Positions 42,705-51,875 of a DNA stretch of 64,000 bases are shown piece after piece (position 1 is the stretch's first letter; every line of letters starts with the position of its first letter). Source of the DNA: Brevibacillus fluminis (GTDB lineage: Bacteria > Bacillota > Bacilli > Brevibacillales > Brevibacillaceae); NCBI RefSeq assembly GCF_003710825.1, contig NZ_RHHQ01000008.1, forward strand, positions 620,001-684,000, given 5' to 3'. The notes under the pieces are model-generated. The model had not been told where the DNA came from. It was given only the letters and a program-made list of their open reading frames with translations, and searched no databases. The position numbers were made by a program, and so were the translations under genes.

Positions 42705-43544
42705 GTGGAAATCGACGATTATATCCCCGTCACCTCGGTATCGAGCGGTCAGGGGGAAGAGGTCGGTCATGATCTGTATTGCTTTTGCATCCAAGTGGTA
42801 AACGTCTGCTTTGTCGGCAATCCCGGAAAGCCTGATGGATGGGTCCTCGTGGATACCGGCATGCCGAAATCGGCTGACTTGATACGTTCCGCTGCGGAAG
42901 AGCGGTTCGGTCCAAATGCCCGCCCACGGGCGATCATTCTCACCCACGGTCATTTCGATCATATCGGGGCTGTTCGCGAATTGGCCCAGCACTGGGACGT
43001 TCCTGTGTATGCCCATGAACTGGAGCTGCCCTATCTCACGGGAAAAGCCGATTATCCAGAACCAGATGCAACCGTTGAGGGCGGCCTCGTCGCTAAGATG
43101 TCACCCCTCTTTCCGAATGAAGGAATCGACATCTCCGACCATTTGCAAAAACTGCCTTCCGACGGTAGCATCCCGAATATGCCTGAATGGAGATGGCTGC
43201 ATACGCCAGGACACGCACCCGGCCACATCTCCTTGTTCCGCGAGAAGGACCGCATGCTCATTGCTGGCGACGCCTTCATCACCGTCAGGCAAGACGCGCT
43301 GTTCAAGGTGATCACACAAATGCAGGAAATCAGCGGACCACCGCGGTACCTTACAACCGACTGGCATGCCGCCAAAGAATCGGTCCGGAAACTGCAAGCA
43401 CTGCTGCCGTCCGCCGCGGTTACAGGACATGGCCCGCCTGTATCGGGCACGACACTTCGAGAAGGCTTAACCGCATTGGCAAACGAATTCGACCGCGTCG
43501 CCGTTCCCGATTACGGCCGCTATGTCGGATCGACCTACAGCTGA
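42705..43544 (+). CDS. MBL fold metallo-hydrolase
   Basis: Cytoplasmic metallo-beta-lactamase-fold hydrolase of 279 residues. The zinc motif HxHxDH is LTHGHFDHIG, the next metal His lies in LHTPGHAPGHIS, the bridging Asp in LIAGDAFI and the last His in AVTGHGPPVSG; all are present. The start GTG at 42705 lies 7 bases after GGGAGG and is preferred over ATG 42669. Members hydrolyse thioesters, lactones, phosphodiesters and other compounds; no specific subfamily could be named. Single-gene unit with its own terminator. Confidence 0.88.
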   Translation: MEIDDYIPVTSVSSGQGEEVGHDLYCFCIQVVNVCFVGNPGKPDGWVLVDTGMPKSADLIRSAAEERFGPNARPRAIILTHGHFDHIGAVRELAQHWDVPVYAHELELPYLTGKADYPEPDATVEGGLVAKMSPLFPNEGIDISDHLQKLPSDGSIPNMPEWRWLHTPGHAPGHISLFREKDRMLIAGDAFITVRQDALFKVITQMQEISGPPRYLTTDWHAAKESVRKLQALLPSAAVTGHGPPVSGTTLREGLTALANEFDRVAVPDYGRYVGSTYS

Positions 43545-43572
43545 GACATCGTTCATGGATGTCTCTTTTTTT
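43543..43572 (+). terminator. Intrinsic terminator of the MBL gene
   Basis: GAGACATC (43543-43550) and GATGTCTC (43558-43565) followed by seven T; the stem overlaps the TGA stop codon. Confidence 0.9.
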
Positions 43573-43674
43573 ATGCCTACTACTACCGCTTGCCCTACAT
43601 TCATCATTCGATCGAGAGCGAATATTCGCCATGCTATAGTGAAACAATCTAGCGAATAGACAGGGGGCTCTCTC

Positions 43675-44148
43675 ATGAAAGCAATCAATTTGATCATACT
43701 GAACTTACGCGAAACACGAAGACGTTCCATCAAGTTATGGAGCAGCCTTCCCGACGAGTGGCTGACTTGGCGCCCTGATCAAGGCGCACTATCATTCGGC
43801 GAAATGATCCGTCACGTGTGGACAGGCACCTATGACTACCATCAGCTCGTGAAAAACAATGGCATCGTGGTCGAACAGGAAACTCCGCTCTATGAAAAGG
43901 AACCGATCGTCTCCGTTGAAGCTGAAATTGAGCGGTCACAGCGCTATTTTGACGACTTTATCGCGTATGTGGAAACATTGGACGATGCGGAGTTGGAAAC
44001 GAGACTGATCGACCGGTCGGATGTAGGGTATACTAGATTCATGGGGGACATGCTGCTGCGGATCGCCTACCACGATTCCGTCCATGCCGGACAATTTTTG
44101 CAATATATGAGAATGGCCGGTTTGGAGCGCCCGCAAATTTGGGACTGA
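43675..44148 (+). CDS. DinB family protein
   Basis: Four-helix-bundle protein of 157 residues of the DinB/YfiT superfamily. The three metal-binding histidines appear to be in MIRHVWTGTYDYH (about residue 46), and in YHDSVHAGQF (about 127-131). Bacillithiol-S-transferases such as BstA have this fold, and a bacillithiol-dependent detoxification role is possible. GGGGG 7 bases before ATG. It is followed after 57 bp by a VOC protein on the same strand; the two may form a small resistance-type unit. Confidence 0.85.
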   Translation: MKAINLIILNLRETRRRSIKLWSSLPDEWLTWRPDQGALSFGEMIRHVWTGTYDYHQLVKNNGIVVEQETPLYEKEPIVSVEAEIERSQRYFDDFIAYVETLDDAELETRLIDRSDVGYTRFMGDMLLRIAYHDSVHAGQFLQYMRMAGLERPQIWD

Positions 44149-44205
44149 ACGGATCCCCTTTGATTGTGAAACGAACGAAATCATACGAAAAGGAGCCGAT
44201 TACCA

Positions 44206-44598
44206 ATGGGACCATCCACACAAAAAATGACCCCCTTCTTCCTATTTTCCGGACAAGCAGAAGAAGCGATGAATTTTTACACATCGATATTTGATGATTC
44301 CGAAATCAATCACATTTCCCACCATGCGGACGGAAAAGTCTTGCAAGCAAGCTTTACCTTGAAAGGCCAACAATTCAAGTGCATCGATAACACGAATGGT
44401 GACCGCCACGCCTTCACGCCGGCACTCTCCATCTTTGTGACATGCGACACGGATGATGAAATTGAACATGTCTTTGCGAAACTGTCGGACGGCGGCTTTG
44501 TGATGATGCCGCTCGCCTCCTACCCTTTCAGCGAAAAATTCGCTTGGGTTGCGGATCGATTCGGTGTCTCCTGGCAATTGAACCTGGCTAAACAATAA
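44206..44598 (+). CDS. VOC family protein (PhnB/3-demethylubiquinone methyltransferase-like)
   Basis: Protein of 130 residues with the paired beta-alpha-beta-beta-beta modules of the vicinal oxygen chelate fold; the opening PFFLFSGQAEEAMNFYTSIFDDSE and the ending ADRFGVSWQLN are characteristic of the PhnB-like subgroup. Despite database names it is not a methyltransferase; function is generally unknown. AAGGAG lies 10 bases before ATG. It follows the DinB gene and ends in a strong terminator. Confidence 0.88.
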   Translation: MGPSTQKMTPFFLFSGQAEEAMNFYTSIFDDSEINHISHHADGKVLQASFTLKGQQFKCIDNTNGDRHAFTPALSIFVTCDTDDEIEHVFAKLSDGGFVMMPLASYPFSEKFAWVADRFGVSWQLNLAKQ

Positions 44599-44602
44599 AA
44601 AC

Positions 44603-44648
44603 AAAGGCAGCTCGGGACGTTGCGAACACCGTCCCGAGCTGCCTTTTT
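44603..44648. terminator. Bidirectional terminator between the VOC gene and the convergent MFS gene
   Basis: A 17-bp perfect stem, AAAGGCAGCTCGGGACG (44603-44619) against 44630-44646, flanked by T-runs on both strands. Confidence 0.95.
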
Positions 44649-44657
44649 CCTTTTCTT

Positions 44658-45935
44658 TTATTTTTGCAGCTGCACCATCGCTGCACTCGCATGTGCTCTG
44701 GAGATCCGCATCGCCATTACCGCTGCGACCACACAAACCACACCCGCCGCAACGAACGGAATCGTGTAGCTGCCGAACCATTCGCGCATCAAACCGGCTC
44801 CGTATGCCGCGACAGACGCGCCTACTTGGTGAGCCACCACAACCCAGCCAAAAATCATCCCTGCATTTTCTTTACCGAATTCCTGCGCGGCCAGCTTGAC
44901 TGTCGGGGGAACGGTCGCGATCCAATCGAGACCATAGAAGATCGAGAAAATGAGCAAGGTTGTCGGTCCTGCATCTAGTGCGTAGGGCAGGAAGATCAGT
45001 GACAAGCCGCGAAGGCCGTAGTAGATAAACAGCAGCTTGCGACTGTCATATCGGTCGGAAAGCCAGCCGGACAGCGTCGTCCCGACCAGATCGAACAGCC
45101 CCATCAAGGCAAGCAAGCCAGCTGCTGTTACCTCAGGGATGCCATGATCCCCGCACGCCGGAATGAGGTGCGTCCCGATCAACCCATTGGTCGAAAATCC
45201 GCAGAAAAAGAACGTGCCGGCAAGCAGCCAAAATGTCGTGTTTTTCAGTGCGGAACGCAGCGCTCGCAGTGGCGCCAAAAAGATATTTCCCGTAAACGGA
45301 ACCGGCTTAACAACTTCGTCGGTGCCATATGGAGCCAAACCTACATCGGACGGGTGATTTCGAAACCAGATCGCTACAATCGCAAGCACGATTACCAATG
45401 CCACAACGGCGGTATAAATCGCATAGCGCCAACCCACGTCCACGGTTATTTTTGCCAACAGCGGCAAAAACAGCAGCTGGCCGGTAGCCGCGCTTGCCGT
45501 GAGCAGCCCGACCACAAGTCCTTTGCGCTGCACAAACCATTGGTTGCTAACAGTAACGCCCAGCACGTTCGCCATCATCCCAGTGGCTAGCCCGGACACC
45601 AAGCCCCACAAAATCTCAAACTGCCACAGCGCTGTCATCAATGGCGTAAGCGCCAAACTGAGTGCCAAAATCCCCAACGATATGACGACAACGCGACGAA
45701 TTCCGAATTTTTGCAGCATTGCGGCCGAAAAGGGCCCCGTCAGCCCATACAGGAAAATCCCGATGGAAATGACGCTGGAAATACCGGCACGGCTCCAGCC
45801 GTATTCATATTCAAACGGCATCATGAGGATACTTGGCATCGACCGGATTCCCGCAGAAACGAGCAGTGTCAAAAAAGTAAGGAAGACAACGATCCATCCA
45901 TAATGAATACCCGTTGCTTTCGCTTTCACGCTCAT
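44658..45935 (-). CDS. MFS transporter (OFA/monocarboxylate-like)
   Basis: Twelve-helix major facilitator of 425 residues. The opening GIHYGWIVVFLTFLTLLVSAGIRSMPSILM and FEYEYGWSRAGISSVISIGIFLYGLTGP are typical of the oxalate/formate antiporter and monocarboxylate group; GLLALMGLFDLVGTTLSGWLSDRYDSRKLL spans helices 8-9. It probably exchanges or imports organic acids. AGAGG precedes ATG at 9 bases. A MarR regulator lies directly upstream on the same strand, and a palindrome matching that of the marR promoter lies between the two genes, so it should be under MarR control. Confidence 0.88.
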   Translation of the reverse strand: MSVKAKATGIHYGWIVVFLTFLTLLVSAGIRSMPSILMMPFEYEYGWSRAGISSVISIGIFLYGLTGPFSAAMLQKFGIRRVVVISLGILALSLALTPLMTALWQFEILWGLVSGLATGMMANVLGVTVSNQWFVQRKGLVVGLLTASAATGQLLFLPLLAKITVDVGWRYAIYTAVVALVIVLAIVAIWFRNHPSDVGLAPYGTDEVVKPVPFTGNIFLAPLRALRSALKNTTFWLLAGTFFFCGFSTNGLIGTHLIPACGDHGIPEVTAAGLLALMGLFDLVGTTLSGWLSDRYDSRKLLFIYYGLRGLSLIFLPYALDAGPTTLLIFSIFYGLDWIATVPPTVKLAAQEFGKENAGMIFGWVVVAHQVGASVAAYGAGLMREWFGSYTIPFVAAGVVCVVAAVMAMRISRAHASAAMVQLQK

Positions 45936-45964
45936 GTTTTAATTCCTCTCTCTCCCTTTTGTTT

Positions 45965-45978
45965 GTTGTACATACATA
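45965..45978. promoter_or_regulatory. Candidate MarR operator upstream of the MFS gene
   Basis: GTTGTA-CA-TACATA matches the GTTGTA-TG-TACAAC palindrome found at 46447-46460, with one complete arm and one imperfect arm. It lies 30 bases upstream of the MFS start codon. Confidence 0.5.
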
Positions 45979-45995
45979 TATCATTTTGGAAAAGT

Positions 45996-46424
45996 TTACC
46001 GCTTCTCCAGTTGTTCACTCATCACTTCCATGTCTTTGGCCATTTGAATGGAGCTTTCAACGCCAAGAATTTCTTGATAACGACGGTAGAAGTTATTGGA
46101 CGCGGTCCGAATCGTTTGCTCAAGTTCTTTCCCTTTTTCCGTGGGATTCAAATAGACATGCTTTCCTTGCACTTGCCGCTCAACCAGCTGCTTGCTCTCC
46201 AGCTTATCGACGAATCGGGTTAGCGTGGAAGGCGTAATATACAATTTTTCCGCGAGATCTTTATGCGGAATGCCCGGATTCCCGTTCACCAGACGAATCA
46301 AGTACCCGTACATCGGGGTCAGCCCCGTCATCGCGAATTCCTCCTCCGCCATTTTCGTAATGGCGCGGCTCAAGCGATTCGTCGTAAAAAATAAGCAGTT
46401 GTGCAAAAAGCTTTCATCGCTCAT
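45996..46424 (-). CDS. MarR family transcriptional regulator
   Basis: Winged-helix regulator of 142 residues. The DNA-binding part is IPHKDLAEKLYITPSTLTRFVDKLESKQLVERQ with the wing around VYLNPTEKGKEL; flanking helices form the dimer. ATG 46424, seven bases after GAGGTG, is preferred over the TTG just before. It is followed after 60 bp by the MFS gene. A perfect palindrome with a 2-bp centre lies just upstream, and an imperfect copy precedes the MFS gene. Confidence 0.92.
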   Translation of the reverse strand: MSDESFLHNCLFFTTNRLSRAITKMAEEEFAMTGLTPMYGYLIRLVNGNPGIPHKDLAEKLYITPSTLTRFVDKLESKQLVERQVQGKHVYLNPTEKGKELEQTIRTASNNFYRRYQEILGVESSIQMAKDMEVMSEQLEKR

Positions 46425-46446
46425 CAAGCTTCACCTCTTCGACTTT

Positions 46447-46460
46447 GTTGTATGTACAAC
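46447..46460. promoter_or_regulatory. Candidate MarR operator upstream of marR
   Basis: GTTGTATGTACAAC, 6-bp perfect arms around TG, about 23 bases upstream of the start codon. Confidence 0.6.
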
Positions 46461-46530
46461 GAATATAAAGGAACCTCCTTTCATTGTCAATCGTTTTATT
46501 GCCGTTTTCGTAGAACGAATGATGCACCAA

Positions 46531-46577
46531 AAGCGAAGCCGATTTCCCTTACGATTAGAAAATCGGCTTCGCTTTTT
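46531..46577. terminator. Terminator at the 3' end of the PAS-GGDEF-EAL gene
   Basis: AAGCGAAGCCGATTT (46531-46545) pairs with its complement at 46560-46574; four T follow on the minus strand, five on the plus strand. The stop codon of the gene lies within the loop. Confidence 0.85.
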
Positions 46578-49218
46578 CGCGCAAACGCTCATTCAGTTCG
46601 TGGATCACCCACGGAATATAAGCAGGATCGACAGGCTTGCTGATGTAGTAGCCTTGAATTTCATCGCACTGCTTTTCCTGCAAAAATTGCAGCTGCTCCT
46701 TTGTCTCGACGCCTTCCGCAATCACCTTTTTCTTGAGCGTATGCCCCATCGCGATAATCGTGGCAACGATGTCTTGATCGTTGGATGTGTTGGAAATGTC
46801 GCGAACGAACGATTGATCGATTTTGAGATGATCGGTGGGAAGTCGTTTCAAATAATTAAGCGAGCTGTAGCCCATGCCAAAATCATCGATCGCGATTTTC
46901 ACACCTATCGCTTTAAGCTGATGCAGGATCTGTTCTGCCGAATCCATGTTCATCATCATTGACTCTGTAATTTCCAACTCAAGATATTCGGGCTCGAGCC
47001 CGGTCTCAACCAAAATCGCCGAGATCATCTCAATTAAGTCAGGTTGGAAAAATTGACGGACGGATAGGTTGACGGAGATGACCATCGGCGGAAGCCCCAT
47101 CTCCTGCCACTTCATGTTTTGTTTGCATGCTGTCCGCAATACCCATTCTCCGATCGCAACGATCAGCCCTGTTTCTTCCGCCAAGGGAATGAACTTATCC
47201 GGCGCAATCATCCCTTCCTTCGCATTGTGCCACCTGATCAATGACTCCACTCCGGTAATCCTTCTGGCTTTTACATCTGCTTGCGGCTGATAGTGCAACA
47301 CAAATTCACCGCGCTCCAATGCCTTGCGCAGCATCATTTCGGTTTCCAGGTTCGCCTTGGACAGCTGATCGATTTGCTTACTGTACAGCTGAACATTGTT
47401 TTTCCCTTGCCGCTTCGCATGGTACATCGAATTGACGGCTCGCTTCATTAAGATTTTAACATCGTCACCATGGGGAGGATACAGGCTGACCCCGATGCTC
47501 GCAGTTATGACCAATTCAAGTCCGTTCAAAGCAAACGGCTGTGAAAGCACATCCATCAAGGCTTGCGCCATCCGCTCCGTCCGCTTCTCATTTGTACCGT
47601 CGAGCAGGATGATGAATTCGTCGCCGCCATGGCGATAAACCACCCCTTCACCTTCAACCGCTTCCCTCAACCTCTCAGATACCATCTGCAACAACACGTC
47701 ACCGGCATCGTGCCCTAAGGAATCATTGATTTGCTTAAAGCGGTCCAGATCAAGAAACAGAATCGCAACCTGCCTTCTGGCGTTTTTAGCCTCCGCCACC
47801 ACAAGGTTGATCTGCTCCTGGAAAAAACGGAAATTCGGCAAACCTGTGAGGGAATCATGATAGGCCAAATAGTGGATTTTGGCGTTTGATTTGCAGTGCT
47901 GGATCGCCAGCATGGCCAAGTATGTGGCCCGGTCGATCAAGTCCAGATCGCTTTTTGTGGGAAAACGCGGCCTACGGTAATACATGCCGAATGTGCCTAA
48001 CAGGTTGTTTTGCGAATCAAGGATCGGCGTCGACCAACACGCTTCCAGCCCATGAAGGATGGCGAGGTTGCGATAGTTCTTCCACAACGGATCATAGGCG
48101 ATATCGGTGACGATCACTTGTTTTTTCGAATATGCGGCAGCCCCGCACGATCCGGAGCCTGGTCCAATTGCAAGGCCGTCGACTTGCTGATTGAAATGAT
48201 CAGGCAAACTTGGGGCAGCGCCATTGATCAAATGCGTCTGATCATCATCAGCGAGCAGTATGGAGACAAGCCCGCCTTCTGACAGCTTCTCAATCCATGT
48301 AACGATTTCCGTCAGCACGTGCTGCAGCGGGCTGTCTTTCGCAATCATTTCCAAAATGCTGTATTGGCCATCAAGCAAACATTCAGCGCGTTTTTTTGCG
48401 GTGATATCTTTTGAAATACAGTGGATTCCGATGATCTGATTTTCAACGACGATGGGAAGTAACGTACCGAATATTTCGATCCGCTCGCCTTGCTTGTTGA
48501 AAACGATCGTTTCGCTGTGTAGCGATTCCCCACGTTTCACCTTTTCGAAATTCTCTCGTGCGGCCTCACGTCGTTCGGGTGCGATCAGCGATAGAAAAGG
48601 CATGCCGATCAGCTCGTCGGAAGTGAATCCCGAGACGCGCTCGAGTGCATGATTCACATGTTCGAAGCGGCCTTCCAAATCAAAGGATGCGATCGGGTCG
48701 ATATTTTGCTCAAACAGCGACTTATAGCGCTTTTCGCTTTCACGCAAGCGCTTTTCGGTTTCTTTTTGCCGTGCACGTTCATCGTTACATCCGGTTCGTT
48801 CTGAGATGGTGCGCACAATCGCTACGACATGTTTCCGCTTTTCACCCAATGTCAAAACCCGACCGCAGATCTCGATCGGGATTTCTTCTCCCGCTTGTAC
48901 TACCGCCGATTTCGCAATCACTGGTGCGCCTTCCGAAGATTCTCGAAGCTTGTCCGATAATGCCTGCAAGGACAATGAACCATTCAGCTGAAAAGTAGAT
49001 AGCTCCAAAAGCTCTTCACGCCTATACCCAACCATTTTGCACCATGCCTCATTCGCATCCACATAACGCTCGGGCATCATCTCCTCCGTCAATGCGACCA
49101 CAAACAGAGGGTTTGCCTCTCTACGGTAGAGCTCGCAAAAATCGTGTTCCCACGGATCTTGAACGGGATATTTATTTACATCGGCTGGATCACGATTGTC
49201 TTCTGGATGCTGCATCAT
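46555..49218 (-). CDS. PAS-PAS-GAF-GGDEF-EAL c-di-GMP turnover protein
   Basis: Soluble signalling enzyme of 887 residues. Order: PAS (about 30-140), PAS (about 160-280), GAF (about 290-435, with GSGSCGAAAYSKKQV and GLEACWSTPI), GGDEF (about 450-610) and EAL (about 625-875). The cyclase signature is intact (YRHGGDEF), and the phosphodiesterase has ESL in GVESLIRWH, SVNLSVRQFF, LELEITES, DDFGMGYSS, LKID and AEGVE, so both activities are possible. No membrane helix: PAS and GAF should sense cytosolic redox, gas or small ligands. AGGAGG precedes tandem ATG codons at 49218 and 49215; either may be used. Monocistronic. Confidence 0.94.
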   Translation of the reverse strand: MMQHPEDNRDPADVNKYPVQDPWEHDFCELYRREANPLFVVALTEEMMPERYVDANEAWCKMVGYRREELLELSTFQLNGSLSLQALSDKLRESSEGAPVIAKSAVVQAGEEIPIEICGRVLTLGEKRKHVVAIVRTISERTGCNDERARQKETEKRLRESEKRYKSLFEQNIDPIASFDLEGRFEHVNHALERVSGFTSDELIGMPFLSLIAPERREAARENFEKVKRGESLHSETIVFNKQGERIEIFGTLLPIVVENQIIGIHCISKDITAKKRAECLLDGQYSILEMIAKDSPLQHVLTEIVTWIEKLSEGGLVSILLADDDQTHLINGAAPSLPDHFNQQVDGLAIGPGSGSCGAAAYSKKQVIVTDIAYDPLWKNYRNLAILHGLEACWSTPILDSQNNLLGTFGMYYRRPRFPTKSDLDLIDRATYLAMLAIQHCKSNAKIHYLAYHDSLTGLPNFRFFQEQINLVVAEAKNARRQVAILFLDLDRFKQINDSLGHDAGDVLLQMVSERLREAVEGEGVVYRHGGDEFIILLDGTNEKRTERMAQALMDVLSQPFALNGLELVITASIGVSLYPPHGDDVKILMKRAVNSMYHAKRQGKNNVQLYSKQIDQLSKANLETEMMLRKALERGEFVLHYQPQADVKARRITGVESLIRWHNAKEGMIAPDKFIPLAEETGLIVAIGEWVLRTACKQNMKWQEMGLPPMVISVNLSVRQFFQPDLIEMISAILVETGLEPEYLELEITESMMMNMDSAEQILHQLKAIGVKIAIDDFGMGYSSLNYLKRLPTDHLKIDQSFVRDISNTSNDQDIVATIIAMGHTLKKKVIAEGVETKEQLQFLQEKQCDEIQGYYISKPVDPAYIPWVIHELNERLREKAKPIF

Positions 49219-49421
49219 TCTCCTCCTACACTCTTATAGAACCTGAAACAGGAATAATCATCCATTTTCATTTCCCATTATAGTTTGATAGGAGAGTATA
49301 TTCTACAAAATAATACATTCTTCATAACCATCGCTAAAATTCCGGGATTGTTCCGCAAAATATTAATCGTTCCGGTGTCGAAACATGTTACCGCGAAAAC
49401 GACTCCGCCGGAAATAAAACA

Positions 49422-49449
49422 TGCCGGCCCCCGTCGACGGAAACCGGCA
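49422..49449 (-). terminator. Probable terminator of the CDF transporter gene
   Basis: TGCCGG (49422-49427) and CCGGCA (49444-49449) followed on the minus strand by TGTTTTATTT, about 15 bases after the stop codon. The loop is 16 bases. Confidence 0.55.
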
Positions 49450-49464
49450 ATGTAATACGGTTGT

Positions 49465-50367
49465 TTAGTCAGCCGCGTTCTCTGCAAACCACGGGTTTAG
49501 ATGCACCAAAACTTCTTCGACTTCTTGATGCTCGTTCATTATCGATTTTTTGATTAATCGACTAATATCGTGTCCTTCTTTTACTGTCAATTCATTTGGT
49601 ACACTCACTCGAATATCCACGATCACATAATGCCCATGTTCTCTTGCCCGAATTCGATCGATACGTTTTACCTGCGGGATCGAAGAAACAATATGTTTAA
49701 AATGTAATAACTGGTCCTCCGGCAAGTTCTTTTCCATCAGGATTCCGATTGATTCCTTCCCCATTTCATAAGCTAGCTTCACAACAAAATAAGAAACAAT
49801 GATTCCCGCGATTGGATCGCCATATTCTGTGAATGGAATCCCGTAATGCTCACCGATCAAGGTCGCCCCAATCCCTACCACAGCAGCGATAGATGCATAA
49901 ACATCGGCCAAATGATCATTAGCGGTGGCAATCAAACTTTTGCTGTTATGGGCTTTTCCAAGTCGAATGCAATAAACATAAAGGACTTGCTTCCACACCA
50001 AGGAGATAAACGCCGCATACAAAGCGATAAGGCTAGCCTCAGCAGCCGGCTCAAAAAGCGCCTCTATTGATTTGTACACCATTACTAGGGCGGCCAAGAC
50101 TAAAATAATCGAAACAATGGCGGAAGCAATCACTTCTGCCTTCCCATGACCATAAGGATGATCTTCATCAGCTGGCTTTTTTGAAACCATTGAGGACGTA
50201 AGGGCGGCAAATGTTGCAATCACATCGCCTGCATTGTGAATCCCATCCGCGATTAGCACTTGGCTGTTAAACAAATAGCCAACGATTATTTTGACAGCAG
50301 TCAGCACTATATTGCTAAAAAGGCTAATCCATAGTGCAACGACTGATTTTGAATTCTGCATGTTCAA
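49465..50367 (-). CDS. Cation diffusion facilitator family metal exporter
   Basis: Six-helix CDF antiporter of about 300 residues with a C-terminal cytosolic dimerisation domain (about 210-290). Metal-binding pairs are in helix 2 (ADGIHNAGDV) and helix 5 (ANDHLADVYAS), plus the HPYGHGKAE loop. It exports a divalent metal such as zinc, manganese or iron; the Asp/His pattern (Asp-His and His-Asp) does not settle which. The TTG at 50367 lies 5 bases after GGGAGG; the ATG 6 bases later is the alternative, while the GTG-type extension to 50403 is unlikely. Monocistronic. Confidence 0.92.
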   Translation of the reverse strand: MNMQNSKSVVALWISLFSNIVLTAVKIIVGYLFNSQVLIADGIHNAGDVIATFAALTSSMVSKKPADEDHPYGHGKAEVIASAIVSIILVLAALVMVYKSIEALFEPAAEASLIALYAAFISLVWKQVLYVYCIRLGKAHNSKSLIATANDHLADVYASIAAVVGIGATLIGEHYGIPFTEYGDPIAGIIVSYFVVKLAYEMGKESIGILMEKNLPEDQLLHFKHIVSSIPQVKRIDRIRAREHGHYVIVDIRVSVPNELTVKEGHDISRLIKKSIMNEHQEVEEVLVHLNPWFAENAAD

Positions 50368-50670
50368 TTGTGCCTCCCAAGTACAAAAAATCACTTTTGC
50401 CATTGTACTTGATCAAGTTTAAGTGGGTCTAGAGAAACAGTTTTGACGGATTCTCTAAATGTAAGACATGGGGAAAAGCATTAGACTGTGTAAACTAAGT
50501 TGCATGCGTACAAAACTCTCTTTCACCCAACGCGTAAAAAAATCATGCATCCCCCACGGTATGCATGATTTTTTAGGCTTATCTCCTTGTTTCCCCTATA
50601 GGCCATAGCCTAAACAACTCCCTGGGTATTCGCATAGAAATATCCTGATTACTTTATTGGGGGAGTTCGT
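50368..50670. other. Intergenic region between divergent CDF and DUF2935 genes
   Basis: About 300 bp without a gene. Apart from the hairpin at 50536-50574 it must contain the two divergent promoters; TTGACG occurs at about 50443 on the plus strand but no good -10 box at a normal distance. No other feature seen. Confidence 0.5.
50536..50574. terminator. Orphan terminator-like hairpin in the CDF - DUF2935 intergenic region
   Basis: AAAAAATCATGCAT and ATGCATGATTTTTT form a 14-bp perfect stem with a 10-base loop, T-rich on both strands. It lies upstream of both divergent genes, so it does not end any gene in the window. It could be an attenuator in the leader of the DUF2935 gene or end a small RNA. 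Confidence 0.75.
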
Positions 50671-51504
50671 GTGGATAGTCAGGATTTCTTTTGTTCCTCT
50701 GAAGATGGCAAAATGGCTGACCATTTTGTAGAACGTTCATTAGAAGAAATTCGTTTTTGGTCAAGAATCATGAAGGAACACTCGCTTTTTTTGAAACTGG
50801 GATTCAATTACGACGATACAAAACTGATTCGAGAAGCTGATCGTTTTTACGCTATTTTCGAGGATATTGAAAACAAGTCACATGCTTTAACTGCAAATAC
50901 GGACCCAGAGTACATGTACAACTTCAACAACGTCGTATATACGGCGGTTTCCCACATTTGGGCGTTTAAACGGAATCTTCTTGGATTGATTATTCAATGC
51001 AAGACAGGTGGCAATAACTTTCCGTTATTGGTGGACCACATTAGCCGGGAAGCCAATTACTTTCGGAATCGCCTAAAACAGCTCAATACCGGCACATTAG
51101 ACCCATTGCCGGATGCGATTGTGAATGAGAATGTTTTCTTCCTCCGAATCATGGCTGACCACGCGAAATTTATCAATCATTTGCTGGACCCCTCGGAACG
51201 GAAGCTTGTTGAGCAGGCAAGAGATTTCAGCCACGATTTTGACCAATTGCTCTTCCAGGCGATTGACCTGGATTCCATGCGCCCACAATCGCAAACAGTT
51301 CCGCTTCTTGAACAATTTGTGGATCAGAACAGAATCTCGGTTCGTCAGCTCCGCGATTTTAAAAAGGCGGCGCGTGATCTGATCGAAGCCTGCAAGATCA
51401 AAAGTATCATTCCCCCGCTTCTCGCGGATCATGTCTTCCGGGAAGCGTCCCATTTCCTTGAAATTCTCGACTCGTTTGAAGCTGCTTTAACGAATGTCAG
51501 GTAA
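50671..51504 (+). CDS. DUF2935 domain protein (helical, probable metal-binding)
   Basis: Soluble protein of 277 residues composed of two related four-helix bundles. Each half has the pattern E-x2-FW/FL-x2-IM-x2-H followed by D-H-x3-EA-x-YF/HF: EIRFWSRIMKEHSLFL and LLVDHISREANYF in the first half, ENVFFLRIMADHAKFI and LLADHVFREASHF in the second. The repeated Glu/His residues look like a ferritin-like or hemerythrin-like metal site, which structures of this family support. GTG start after GGGGGAG. The physiological role is unknown; the family is common in spore-forming Firmicutes. Confidence 0.9.
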   Translation: MDSQDFFCSSEDGKMADHFVERSLEEIRFWSRIMKEHSLFLKLGFNYDDTKLIREADRFYAIFEDIENKSHALTANTDPEYMYNFNNVVYTAVSHIWAFKRNLLGLIIQCKTGGNNFPLLVDHISREANYFRNRLKQLNTGTLDPLPDAIVNENVFFLRIMADHAKFINHLLDPSERKLVEQARDFSHDFDQLLFQAIDLDSMRPQSQTVPLLEQFVDQNRISVRQLRDFKKAARDLIEACKIKSIIPPLLADHVFREASHFLEILDSFEAALTNVR

Positions 51505-51536
51505 CTTCGCAAACGATCAACGATCATCCATATCAG

Positions 51537-51875
51537 TTATTGAAACGCTTCACTGGTCATTCCGGAGTAATAGTGGATGTGCCCATCATCAAAACTGGTT
51601 TGTCCTGAAAATTCGTGGTAGTGGCTCCCGTTGGGCAAATATTTCGGCGGGCCGGTCCAGCCGCTGAAATTATGCACATGTCCATCAGCAAACGTAGTCG
51701 CGCCTTCGTAATAATGAACATGCTGATTTTCGGCTCCCTGCTGTGTTGACGTTCTTCCCCGTACCTGATGCCTGTGGCCTTGATTAACCGTGGTGGGAGT
51801 ATCATAAACGTGTATATGAGCAGGGGAATGGCCAAACCTTACAAAGCGTACTGAATGATTGTGATTGTTCTTCAT
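51537..51875 (-). CDS. YmaF family histidine-rich protein
   Basis: Protein of 112 residues made of short His-rich repeats, GHxHxVxGxT-like: PAHIHVYDTPT, GHRHQVRGRTS, HVHYYEGATTF, GHVHNFSGWTG, SHYHEFSGQTSF and GHIHYYSGMTS. The repeated His pairs suggest metal binding on a beta-roll or sheet. It belongs to the YmaF family of Bacillus, which has no known function. ATG 51875 with AAGGAG nine bases before; the longer frame is not supported. No signal peptide. A coat or metal-scavenging role is speculation. Confidence 0.88.
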   Translation of the reverse strand: MKNNHNHSVRFVRFGHSPAHIHVYDTPTTVNQGHRHQVRGRTSTQQGAENQHVHYYEGATTFADGHVHNFSGWTGPPKYLPNGSHYHEFSGQTSFDDGHIHYYSGMTSEAFQ

